A stretch of 64,000 bases of DNA from NCBI GenBank assembly GCA_003116995.1, contig BDSL01000002.1, forward strand, positions 1,882,001 through 1,946,000, given 5' to 3'. Origin of the DNA: Yamagishiella unicocca. Taxonomy: Eukaryota; Chlorophyta; Chlorophyceae; Chlamydomonadales; Volvocaceae. Under the pieces are notes generated by a model. That model ran no database searches. It was not told the origin of the DNA and saw only the letters and a program-made list of their open reading frames with translations. Position 1 is the first letter of the stretch. Each line of letters starts with the position of its first letter. A program made the position numbers and the translations under genes. Below, piece by piece: positions 1-10,129 of this stretch.

Positions 1-152
1 TCCTGCGCATGCCAGCACTACCTGCGATGACTGACGCCGGGGCCCTCCGTCCGGTCGTACCGTAGGGGTGTCTCGGCAAGGGCACCCCAGCCAGCGCCAG
101 CTGGCGGCCGACGGCTGCGACCGCGGGGTTCGCCTCCGGCCTGCCCTCGCGC

Positions 153-3100
153 ATGTCGTCGCCTCCAAGTGCTCCCGCGGCTGATGGCCCCGCCGCTGCG
201 CTCGTGAGCCACATCAGCCGCGAGCGCCTACGAACGCTATGCCTGCCGGCCATATTGAAGACCGGGACGCCAGCGGTCGCGTCCAAGGCTGCCAGTGGTC
301 CTAGTGACAGCGGCCGCCGGGGCCCGACACCCTTGCAGTTCACCGTCTCCGGGTCGCTGCCGCCGCTGCGCGCGGCTAACAGGTCCGTCTCGGCTTCGGC
401 CATCGCCAGCATGGCGGCCGGCGGCGCGGACGCGGCTCCGGGTGCTGGTATTGAGTTGATTGGCTGGGAGCTGATGCTGCCGCTTAATTTGGCGGCCAAG
501 CTTGGCGCGGAGAAACACGCGATGGTGCAGTACGAGATCGACGGAGAGGTCGAGGACTGCAAGGTGCAGTACCGGCTTGCACGATCAGACGACGGCCGTA
601 CAGCGGTGCTGCAAGGCATCTCCCGCCCGCTGCGCGGCCTGCAGCTACTGTCGGTGTCGGAGTCAGCCGACGGCGACATCTTGATCCGCGCCGCGACGCC
701 ATCCCTTGTGAGCGGATTCGCCAGCGCCGGTGCTATGGCTGCGGTTGCCGCGGCTGCCGCCGCCACTACCGCAGTAAATGACAGCGCTGTGCCGCTCAGC
801 CGCTCCACCAGCGGTCGCCAGCGCCGACCGTCGCTCAAGGCTCGCGAGGGCGCGGATGATGCGTTGTTCGCAGTAGCCGCGTCCGGTTTCGGAGCCAGTG
901 CTCGCGCTGGGTCCTCCGGCTGCTTGCCTTCGCTGCCGCCGCTCTATCCGATGCACAGCGCCTCCGGGGACCTGCTGGGTGGCCTGCTGCCGCCTGGGCC
1001 GCAGCCGCACCTGCTGCAGCAGAAGCGGCGCGGACGACCCCCGAGATCGCGGCCGCCATCAACGTCGCCGCCACAGCACTACCTGCACCCTCTAGGCGGC
1101 AGCCAAGACGACCTGGGCCTGGGTGAGCAGATGCAGGACAATCAGGAGGGGTATGACGGCCAGGCGATTGGTTTCGGGGCCATTGCGAAGCGGGGCAGGA
1201 CGGCGGGCACCGGACGGGCTGCGTCGTCGTCGCTGGCCTCCGAGGGCGGCGCCTTTGCGGGCGAGCAGCACGGCGGTGCTGCACGCGAGCAGGAGGACTG
1301 CCACCCCGGCGTCCCCCCTCGGCGCCGCCGCTCAGTGCCTGCGGCCGCTGCAGGATTGTACGCACCGCAGGTCTCGGCAGCTGCCGCCGCTCGTCAGCGG
1401 AGGGCATCCAACGGCGGGGCCTTCCCCATGGTGGCAGCTGTGAGTGCCGGTGAGGTGTCTGCCGGCGATGAGGGCGCTATGGACGTCGACGGCGCCGCAT
1501 GGGACGGAGCGCACGCCCTCTACGCTGCCGCGCGCGCCTCCGTCGACAGCGCAAGCGGGCGGGTCGGCCGGAAGCGTGTGTCCTCCCCAATCGGGGCTGC
1601 GCAGCCCACGGCCGGGCTGAGCGCCAAGCGCTACAGGCGTAGCGTCGAAAACAGTTTTCTGAGCCTGCGGGCACTGGAGGGCGAGGTTGGGGAGCAACGG
1701 GAGGAGAGTCCTCAGGGCTCAGAGGCGGTTGCCCCAGCGAGGCAATCAGGGGCACGAGGTGGCCGGGGCGCCCGCGCGCACCAGGCGCGGCGTGGGCAAC
1801 ACCGGCAGCACCCGTCCTCGTCTTGCTCCGGGTCGTCTGACCATTCGGATGACGACCCGTGCGCGAGCGGCGAGGGGATCGCGATGGCGGCGGCAGCAGC
1901 CGGCGGCGAGGACTATGCCGGCGGCCTGGCTGCGCCTGACGGCGGCACATCGTCGTCGCTTCATCACTCCGCGCCGCACCAGGTTCTGCCGCCGCGCCCG
2001 AAACCGCGGGCGCGTGCCAGCGCCAGCAAGTCCAAGAACAAGCCCATCCGCCACCCCAGCAAGGTGCGAGCGCGAGTCCACTGGGCAGCAAGGGTGCAGG
2101 GGATGCAGAGGAGCAGAGCAGGTCGCTACACGTCAAAAAACCACATCGATGCCTGCCCGGGTTCCAGAAGGTCCGGGTTCCAGAAGGTCCGGGTTCCAGA
2201 AGGGTCGTGGTTGCGCCTGGCACTATCGCTCGCGGTCCGTAGAGTGGCTGCGGCTCCGGCCCCGGCGTCGTGCTCGTCCTGCTGGCTCTAAAACCTTGTC
2301 CCTGCCCGCGTGCTTCCCGCCAATCCGATTCCTGTCCTGTACCGCTGCAGATCACCAACGTCGTCCGCAACGCCGGCGCCATCCTCCTTATGATCGGCCG
2401 GAGCGACCTGATGTACGAGAAGCAGTTGCGCGCAACGTTCGGCAACAACCCCGATACCAGCAAGGCGCTGCGGCTGTAAGTGCAGTGCGTCGCGTCGTCG
2501 TACGTTGGCAACGCTGCAGGTCAGGATGCCACGCCTGTTCTCGCTTTCTCCTCGCGTGTTGTGCGGAGTCAGGATTGCTGCGGACCCCGCCTATCACCAC
2601 AATCGCCACTTAGGCGTAACGCCGCCCTGAACACGACCTGCAACAGCCACCGTTACGCCACCGACTGGGGCCCTCAATTGACGCTCGGTCCCTCCCTGGA
2701 TCTCCTGGATGCAGGCTTGAGGAGCAGGGCAAGGTGGTCCGCGGGGGTCTGGGTTACCGAATGCACCCGTATCACTACACGCTGACACCTGTGGGTCTCG
2801 ATGAGTACGACAGGCAGCTGCTGGAGCAGGGCCCGTCGTACTCTTTTGCGTTGACCATGGGGGTACAGCTGCCGGGCGACGAAGGGGCGGCGGACGAGCA
2901 GCAGGTTGGCGACGGTGAGGCGATGGCTGAGGCGGCGATAGAAGACATGGAGGTGGATGCAGGCGCAGAGGCGCAGGCGGTCGGTATGGCACTGACCGCA
3001 GCTGCGCTGCTGGCGATGCAAGCACCGGCGCCAGGGCCGTTCCTGGACGCGGCGGGTGGCGGTGCCGCCACCGCCGCCACCGTCCCACGCTCCCTCTCCG

Positions 3101-4824
3101 CAGCCCAGCAAGCGGGCACCTCCTCCGACAGGGGCCCCGGCTCCGGCCTTGCCGAGCCAGTCGCGTCACGCCCATCCTCGCAGCCCCCTATGATGAGCGG
3201 CTCGATGCAACGGCACCCGCTCGCCGCTGCCGGCACCTGCGCCAGTGCAGAGTCGGGAGGTGCAGCAGCCCAGCCGCACCTCGTGATGCCGACATGCGTC
3301 CCTACCCTGCGGGCGTGTGCCTTGGTCACGGAACCGGCTGCTGACGCAGCCACCGCCGCGGCGAAGGGGCTCCTGCCGCAGTCGAGCGGTCAGCAGGTCG
3401 CCTCGCAGCCGCCAGCACCAGCGCTAGCACAGCAGCAGCAGCAGCTGCAGCAGCGGTGCTCCCAGCAGGCGTCAGGGTCGGCGTCGGCAACAGCAGCCCC
3501 GTCGCTGCGAACATCACCCGACGCGGCCTCCGCCGACGTCGCAACGGCAGCAGCAGCGGCCCGGGTCAGCAGCCCGTCGATCAGCACCCCTAGCGGCCAG
3601 CCCACCGACCAACGCCCAACAGCGAGCGCCGCTGCTGCGACGGCCGGGCCCGGCCCCTGCCCGACGACCTCCTCCGCAGCTTCCCAGCAGCAGCAAGCGC
3701 ACGAGCAGACTAAGCAGCCTCTGCAGCTGTCGGCCGTATGTGAGCCATCGGCGTATCTCGCCGCACCTGGGCAATCTCCCAGCGCAACAGCTCCTGCAGC
3801 AAAGGCCGCGCCTGCACCCACAACTGCGCTGACGCAACCAACGCTACCGCAGTCCACATATGCCTGCCCCGTGGCATACCAGATGGGCTACGCTCAGGCA
3901 TACCAACAAGCAGCACAGGATCCCACGAAAGCTGTCCAGGACGCGGACTCGCAGCCCCTTGCCGTCCAGATGCCGTACGCTAACCCATACGCGGCGTACG
4001 GGTACGTGGCCACGCCCTTCGGGTACATGCCGTACGCAATGTACAGCGCGTACGCCTCGGCGGCCGTGGCGGCTGGTGGCGCCAGCGGCGCGCTGCAGGC
4101 GCAATTCATGCCCGTTGCGGCCGCCTTGCAGGCAGTGAGCGCGTCGCCGTCGCAGCACGCGTCGGGCGTCTCGGCCGTGCAAGCCTCCGTGTCGCCGTTG
4201 GCCGTGTGCCCTTCCGCCTACATGCAGCCCTACAACGCGGCCACGACCTTGCCGGCAAGCGCCGCCGCCGCTTCGGCCGCTGGTGCGCAGTTGCCCCACG
4301 TCCCGCAGCAAGGCCCACAGACCCAGGTCGCAGTGCCGCCTCAACCTCAGACGCAGGACGCACAAGCGCACGCTGCCATGCAAGCCCAAGCGTTTGCAGC
4401 GGCCCAGGCGGTTGCGGCAGCCCAGGCTGAGGCGCTGGCCCAAGTTCAAGCGGCGCAGGCGGTGCAGGCGCACCTGGCAGTAAAGCCGGAGCTTGAGGCG
4501 CAGGGACAGCAGCAGCCGAAGGCCGCGGCGCCACCGCAGCAGCTGCAGCAGGCGCCCAAGCCGGCGCCGCAGTTTCGGTTTGTGGTGGAGGTAGCCGGCG
4601 GCAGCTGGCGGGCTGAGGTGCCCGGCTGGGACGGGAGGGCGTATTACAGCCCGGGCTTTGCGTCCGCGATGCAGGCTGCGGCTGCGGCGGACCTGCTCAT
4701 GAGCAAGCTGCGTCCCGGTGAGCAGCTCAACCTGGGAATTAACCCGCAGGAGGAGGCCACGCTGGCGGCACTGACGGTGGAGCAGGTGCAGGCGATGCTC
4801 TGGAGCATGTCGCACCAGCCGTAA
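153..4824 (+). CDS. Putative transcription factor, Gln/Ala-rich, three exons
   Basis: Three exons keep one frame: 153-2063, 2351-2475 and 2715-4824, about 1381 residues. The introns are GT-AG (donors GTGCGAG and GTAAGT; acceptors CTGCAG and ATGCAG). The ATG at 153 is the first after an in-frame stop at 63-65, but a further 5' exon cannot be excluded. Near residues 100-185 lies a compact ordered stretch (from IELIGWELMLPLNLA to GDILIRA) whose shape recalls a plant B3 domain. Next comes an AT-hook-like KRRGRPPRSR, then a block across exons 2-3 (ITNVVRNAGAILL to LGYRMHPYHYTL) that reads like a winged helix. A long Gln/Ala/Pro-rich region follows. The C-terminal ~75 residues (GGSWRAEVPGWDGRAYY, then LRPGEQLNLG) vaguely resemble an AP2-type fold. 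A nuclear DNA-binding regulator is inferred from these hints and composition; no family is certain. The gene structure is surer than the function. Confidence 0.7.
2157..2205 (+). repeat. 16-17 bp tandem repeat in intron 1
   Basis: About three head-to-tail copies of CCGGGTTCCAGAAGGT lie inside the first intron of the putative transcription factor gene. The copies are nearly identical. No function is evident. Confidence 0.75.
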
Positions 4825-5122
4825 GGGCAGGGGGCGGGCGTGGTGGCGTTGCACTCGCGGCTTTCCTTTCACTCGCTTTCGCGTTTGCGATGTTTGTTCT
4901 TGTTGTGAATCTTAGCGCACACGCCTCCGGGTGGGTGGGAAGCAGGATGTCGGATGTAGGGGGCACGTCAGCATCCGGAAGACGGCGGGCTGGGGTTACC
5001 AGAGCTCCGTAGCGGTGGTGCGGTGGGGCCAGCTGCCGCTCTGGGAGATTACCAGGCCAATACACGAGGCGATGATGCGCTATATGGAGAGGGCGTTTGT
5101 GCTTGGAGACGGAGCACAACGG

Positions 5123-5127
5123 TGTAA
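5123..5127 (+). terminator. TGTAA poly(A) signal of the 153-4824 gene
   Basis: TGTAA is the usual volvocine polyadenylation signal. This is a clear copy about 300 nt after the stop codon at 4822-4824, so cleavage would be expected near 5140. Confidence 0.5.
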
Positions 5128-5139
5128 AACGTTTGAGGG

Positions 5140-6850
5140 TTGCTGGTTGGAACTAGGAGGTGGCCTGGCTAGCGGCAAGTGAGTGAGCGGCCAGAGGATT
5201 GTCGCCTGCGCCACGATTTGTAGAGCGACGCGAGTGCCGGATCCTGGCAATGGACCAAGGGGGCAGGCGTTAAGGGTACTTTGACGCTCTCCTAGGCTCG
5301 AGTACCTTGCTTTTGGTGAGATGCGCTGACATTTTGCGTAGAGCCACAGCGTGAGGGTGCAATGCGGGCGCAACCAGGCGCGACGCGGCGGGGCCTCGGC
5401 GCAGGAGCGGCGCTGGAGGCCGGATCTGGGACGCAGTCATGCTGAGGAAAACCCGTGTGGGGGCCTACCGGCTGACGTCCACTTGGCCAGAGACCTATGC
5501 TTGGCTCATGTTGTACATTGCTCTCGATCCGTGGATCCTGACATTCCGTTATGATGGTTGTGTGTGAGGCGAGGCTTCGTGGTTTCGGGGCTGGTATGCG
5601 GAGTGATCCCGTGGATGGTCGTGATCAGCGAAACTACTGTGAAAACATGTCTGTGGCTCGGTTGCAGTCAGCCGTGGCCAGTAGTGCAGTGGCCAGGGGC
5701 GACGCAGGTTGAGCTGATTTGGGAAGTGTGGGGGCCGTGTTCTGGTAAGGCTGTGTGGAACTTTTTGAGTTTTCTGGTGGAGTTTTACATCCCCAAGATG
5801 GGCACGGAGATTGCCCCATAAACTGGCACCTCGTTTGTGGCTTGCGGTGCCTGCAGCCCTGGATACTGCTCGGGGGATGGGCAAGTTAGCATTGGATCAT
5901 GCGAGAGAACGGCGCCTGGTTTCACCGTTGTCAAAGGCATCCTCGCGGATGGGTGCGTGTGAGTACACTGTCAAAACCAAGAAAGTGTTTTTTAGTTGTG
6001 TGTCAGTTGACATGCTACGCGGCGTTCCAAATCGATTCGCCGTGCACATGCTGCGGCTGCGTACCAGCTGAATTCGCTCGTACAATCGAGAAGACCATTT
6101 TTCATGAATGTATAACCTGTGCATGACTTGGTTTTGCGTCGGCCGGGTTTCTGGCCGTCAGTCACCAGTTGTCGTATGCGGCAGCGCCGCCGCTTGTGCA
6201 AATGGCACGGAGGCGTTCTGCGCGACGTTTCCACGTGTTTACTTGTGCTCCTGCCGTCGACAACTTTCTCGTGGTGTGCCTCGCGCCACCAGTGGAGGGT
6301 TAGAGGTAATGAGGATGGGGGGCAGTTTCGTAACGTACCTTTGCCTTCTCGTCCCACGGGTCGTACTGGCAGGTCATCGTGGTGTGCCGCCTGTCCGCCT
6401 TGCATAAATTGTCGCACAAACTCCACTTTGCCTGCCCACAATCGCTTTCTTACGGTTACTTGGTCCCAAGGCCGCGAGATGCAGCCGCATGGTTTCGATT
6501 GTTTATCACTGATAAACTGTTTTTGCTGTCCTGTCAGTTGTAAAATAGCCTTACATGTTCGCGATAAGGTTCCTCTAATCCTGCTGCTGGTGTCTGGATT
6601 CGTTACCTGGACCTACCCGTACGTCTTCAGAGGTTTGCGCTGCAACCGGTTTTCCCAAGTGCGTCTCTCCAGGGGTGCACAGGCATAGTGCCCGAGTTAC
6701 AAGGATATGCTGCCGGCATACGAGTTGACCGCCGGCATGGACAGCCGTAGTCTACTAGTGTGTCTCTATATATTCCGTCTCTATATCTGTCTCTATATAT
6801 CAGTGTTGCCCTGATTTACATAATGACAACTTGTCTTTACTTTCTGATAT
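5140..6850. other. Intergenic, no gene seen
   Basis: No ORF here has convincing coding character on either strand, and no RNA gene or TE protein was recognised. TGTAA also occurs near 6540, so the upstream gene could have a longer alternative 3' UTR. Around 6760-6800 there is a short degenerate run of TCTCTATATAT-type units. Confidence 0.5.
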
Positions 6851-6938
6851 GTTACACAGCCCAACAGCATTAGGCCAGATTAGGCAAGCTCGAGGATATC
6901 GACTTGCAAATGCACGCCATACTAATACGACTGCCAGC

Positions 6939-6943
6939 TTACA
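6939..6943 (-). terminator. TGTAA poly(A) signal of the SGNH hydrolase gene
   Basis: TTACA on the plus strand, read as TGTAA on the minus strand, lies about 525 nt beyond the SGNH stop. A second candidate lies at 6852-6856. The stretch 6944-7467 would be 3' UTR. Confidence 0.4.
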
Positions 6944-7467
6944 TATGAGAACGGATTTCACCCTCATTATCACTTGCTCCTCAGTACGTAGTCCGTCCTT
7001 CGCTACCATAGTAGAAAAAGTACATCTAGCCTTCAAGTCCAAGCATTCTGGCAAGTCTACGATGGCTGTCTAGCAATTGCCGCTAGCTGCGCTAGCCAGA
7101 ATTTCACTGTACAAACATTGCACCAGTTCCATTACGCAATGAACAAGAAAATGTAGGTCCCAGAAAACACGCGCACATGCTGCCCCTGCGGCTGCCCCTC
7201 GCCCACCCAACGCAGCAGCGGAGGCGCAGTCACTCCACCACAGCCAAGAATCGAACGCTGCAACCAACGCAGCGTTTGCCAGTACGGCAGTTCCTTCCCC
7301 TCCCTGGTGGCTTTACGTCACCGCAGCCCATGCACCACGCCGGTCACACCACTCCCATGGCTCTGCCGCAACATCGACCCCTGGAGGTTCGGTGGAGGTA
7401 GAACAAAAACGCACAACGCCGCATCTGCGGGCCCCCCGCCGGTAGGACCCACAGCTCAATGGGGGGT

Positions 7468-8382
7468 TCAGCCGCTCATTGCCGGTGCTACAATCTTCCG
7501 TAGCTCGGGTTCTACAAGCCCTCGCACCAGCTCGGCGCCGGCATCGTTCAGGTGGATGCAGTCCGGAGTCAGCACTACGGTGCCTGCCAGCCGGCTCTGG
7601 CGGTCAAAGCTGAAGGACATCAAGTAGCGACGGAAGACGCACGACACAATGATAAGAGCTGCATCCCAGAAGGATGAGGCCAGGCCCTGAGGCGCGGCCA
7701 CTTTGGGAATGTCGGGTGCGCTGCTGCCGCCGCTGCAGCCATGAACACCGCTAGCGGGCGGCTGGTTCCCAAACTTGCTCTCTATGGCAGCCTTGCACTT
7801 TCCGTTGAGGTCCAGGAGTACCACCTCGAGGGTGCCAGTGGCGTCACTGGCGGCTTCGTGTCGCTGTTGGTGCTGCTGTACCACTTCCCATATTGTGGCG
7901 TTATACTCGTCCACTTTCTTGTTGGTTTTCTCGTCGAGCACCTCACCGATAGGCGGAAGTGTCAGCACCAGCAGTTTGACTTGTCGAGGCGCCGGCTTGG
8001 TCCTCTGTCGCAGTCGTTCTTCCAAGTCGGTAACCAAGGATTGGAAATGTTGCTTGAAAACCTCAGCATTTGCAGGTTCCTTGTAACCATTCATCAATCT
8101 GTAGTATTGCTGTCCTATGGCGTCCTGTCTGTCGGCGGCAAGTGAAAGCAGGCAGTCGTTCGTTCCGATGAGAAGGGTCACACCCACTAGGCTCTCAGTC
8201 TTCACATTGTCCAGGACGCGTCCAAGTGAAGCGTAAACATTTTTTGTTTGCGTGCCGTTGACACCAGTGTTCACGAAGCGGACGCAGGGTAGCGCAGTCG
8301 ACAGACTCCGGACCCAAGACGCGCCGAAGAAGCCTTGGGTATGGGAATCTCCGAGACAAAGGACGACTGGCTTCCGATCCAT
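7468..8382 (-). CDS. SGNH/GDSL-family hydrolase
   Basis: An intronless ORF of 304 residues. The ATG is placed at 8382-8380 because the codon at the open frame's far end (8391-8389) is TTG. SGNH hallmarks are present in order: GDSHTQG near the N terminus with the predicted nucleophile Ser13; NTGVNGTQT (residues 38-46), where the block II Gly is expected; GTND with Asn75 in block III; and PDCIHLND with the catalytic Asp274/His277 pair in DxxH spacing. The family hydrolyses esters of lipids, acylated sugars or peptides; the substrate here cannot be told. There is no signal peptide or membrane helix, so a soluble intracellular enzyme is likely. Length fits the family. It lies alone, tail-on to the 153-4824 gene, with long spacers on both sides. 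An intron-free gene is unusual beside its heavily spliced neighbours and may reflect retroposition or transfer. Confidence 0.85.
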   Translation of the reverse strand: MDRKPVVLCLGDSHTQGFFGASWVRSLSTALPCVRFVNTGVNGTQTKNVYASLGRVLDNVKTESLVGVTLLIGTNDCLLSLAADRQDAIGQQYYRLMNGYKEPANAEVFKQHFQSLVTDLEERLRQRTKPAPRQVKLLVLTLPPIGEVLDEKTNKKVDEYNATIWEVVQQHQQRHEAASDATGTLEVVLLDLNGKCKAAIESKFGNQPPASGVHGCSGGSSAPDIPKVAAPQGLASSFWDAALIIVSCVFRRYLMSFSFDRQSRLAGTVVLTPDCIHLNDAGAELVRGLVEPELRKIVAPAMSG

Positions 8383-8508
8383 ATAAGTCAATCCTTTATC
8401 GGGGGTTTTATGTTTGGTTCATACCCATCTGTAAGTTCGCGACAGTTGCTCAAACCATTTCGATGCAGGCCATACAATGTTGGACAAAATACTTGGAAAC
8501 TTGCATAT

Positions 8509-8518
8509 CTATATATAC
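8509..8518 (-). promoter_or_regulatory. TATA-like box upstream of the SGNH gene
   Basis: On the minus strand TATATATAG lies about 127 nt upstream of the chosen ATG of the hydrolase. Its position suits a core promoter with a ~90-nt 5' UTR. This is a sequence match only. Confidence 0.3.
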
Positions 8519-8519
8519 A

Positions 8520-9408
8520 TTTGTGTATGCCGACGAATGGGGATTGGTATGGATTAATACAGTAAGGAGCGCTTTCTCGATTCAGCGGCACGCAATGAAG
8601 TACACACATTGATTGGGCGATCAAGTATCCTCTCAATTCCTACGAGTCATCAAGTATCATATCATCAAGTATCATACTGCAGTCACGGTCGTGCTTGCAG
8701 CACAGGCACGCATGCTGAGCGCAGGGTAGCAGAGTAGTATGGAGCCCAAATCAACGAAGGGGCAATGATGTCGAAATAATTAGGCGGGCCGCAACGGGCC
8801 CCGAGGCTGGCTGGGAAGACAGGCGAATCGGCTGGGACCCCCAGGGGACACAGCTCCTCACAGCTGGATGTGTGTACGTGCGTGCGTTGTTGCCGCCGAA
8901 GGGGAGTTGTGTAAGGGGGGGGGATAGTATTGTGGGTAGGAAGTGCCTGGTAAGGATACATGGTTTTGCTGGTATTAAAACGTGAGATCGGGATACCCCT
9001 AGTTGGAAGGCAGGGACTCAAGTGCCAGTTGAAAACGTTTCAACTTGAAATGGCATTACGGAGGGTCCAGGGGTCAGGTAGGTGCTATCGGGGGGACCGT
9101 GGCGCCGGTTCAGATAGCCTGTGGCCACCCATCCATCATGAAATCTACTACTCTACTTTGTATGGACACCGTGACTTTGGTACTCCAAGGGTTGTACCAA
9201 AGCAACGCATTTCAGCACGCGTCCTGAAAACACGCTGTCATGGTCTACAACAGCCATTCGGCTGTTGCGAACACCTAGGCGCGTGGGCAGTGCAGAGGCG
9301 CACTCACATACCGGTATCCACACACGCGCCCACACGCATCTTTTGCTAGCGACACGTGCGAAATAAAGGCGAGGCGAGAAATGGCTGAGAAGCGAAATCC
9401 CTGATTGC
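8520..9408. other. Intergenic, no gene seen
   Basis: This is the spacer between the hydrolase promoter and the 3' end of the hydroxypyruvate reductase transcript. It contains three loose copies of ATCAAGTATC around 8620-8680 and a G-run near 8918-8926. No coding signal was recognised on either strand. Confidence 0.5.
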
Positions 9409-9463
9409 TTACAATACAACCAAGGTTCTACCTCTTGGTCTGGAACCCACTGTAACCGTTACA
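9409..9463 (-). terminator. Poly(A) signals of the hydroxypyruvate reductase gene
   Basis: Two TGTAA signals on the minus strand (plus-strand TTACA at 9459-9463 and 9409-9413) lie about 670-720 nt past the stop codon, implying a long 3' UTR. Both are followed by A/T-richer sequence. Confidence 0.4.
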
Positions 9464-10001
9464 ATCCAACCCCGCGTGAGTACCTCTCAACCGGTACTCG
9501 CACCTGAGTAGTGGACCATAACGGTAGCTGCACAAGGATGAGAACGCGCGGGCGATGACGTTTACGCGTGTGGCAGCAGCTTTGGCAGCAGTCAATTAAG
9601 AGGCACTGGCGGCGGCACGTGGATTCCGGATCCGGCCACACCAGCCCGCGCAGCCCTGGTTTCAAAGGCTGACTCTTTGCCTGCGCCTCTTTGTCGTGCG
9701 CTGCACAAGGTATAACAGGAGAGGCTCCAAAAACACCGCCGCTAATTAACACAGGAGCCAATCAGTGCCAACCCAGTACTGTAGCACTGTCTGCATCGCT
9801 GCATGCATCACTGCCGCCAATATCATGATACCGATACGCCAAAAGGTGTCGACGCGGACCTGCCTTCAGCGGCCCCACCTGCCAGCCGCACCTCACCAAA
9901 ACACCATCTGGCTCCAGGGGTGGGTGTCTGCAAGTCAGAAGTCGGCAGCCGCCATCCCCCAACACCCTCACCTCCACCCCCAGAACCCACCACTACAACC
10001 A

Positions 10002-10079
10002 GCGCCAGCCAGGGAGTATGACATCGACCCACCGCCAGCCAGGGAATAAGATACAACCCAGCGCCAGCCAGGGAGCAAG
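10002..10079. repeat. ~30-bp tandem repeat in a 3' UTR
   Basis: Three imperfect copies of a unit beginning CGCCAGCCAGGGA lie just downstream of the hydroxypyruvate reductase stop, inside its predicted 3' UTR. The units differ mainly in their second half. Confidence 0.7.
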
Positions 10080-10129
10080 CGCCCTCGCCGGCTTGCCCGA
10101 CCCTAATTCGCAATCGAGCGTGTTGCCTC

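Noticed and set aside
1477..2511. 344-codon minus-strand ORF
   Set aside because: It lies antisense over the putative transcription factor exon in GC-rich DNA, where long chance frames are common, and it crosses that gene's intron.
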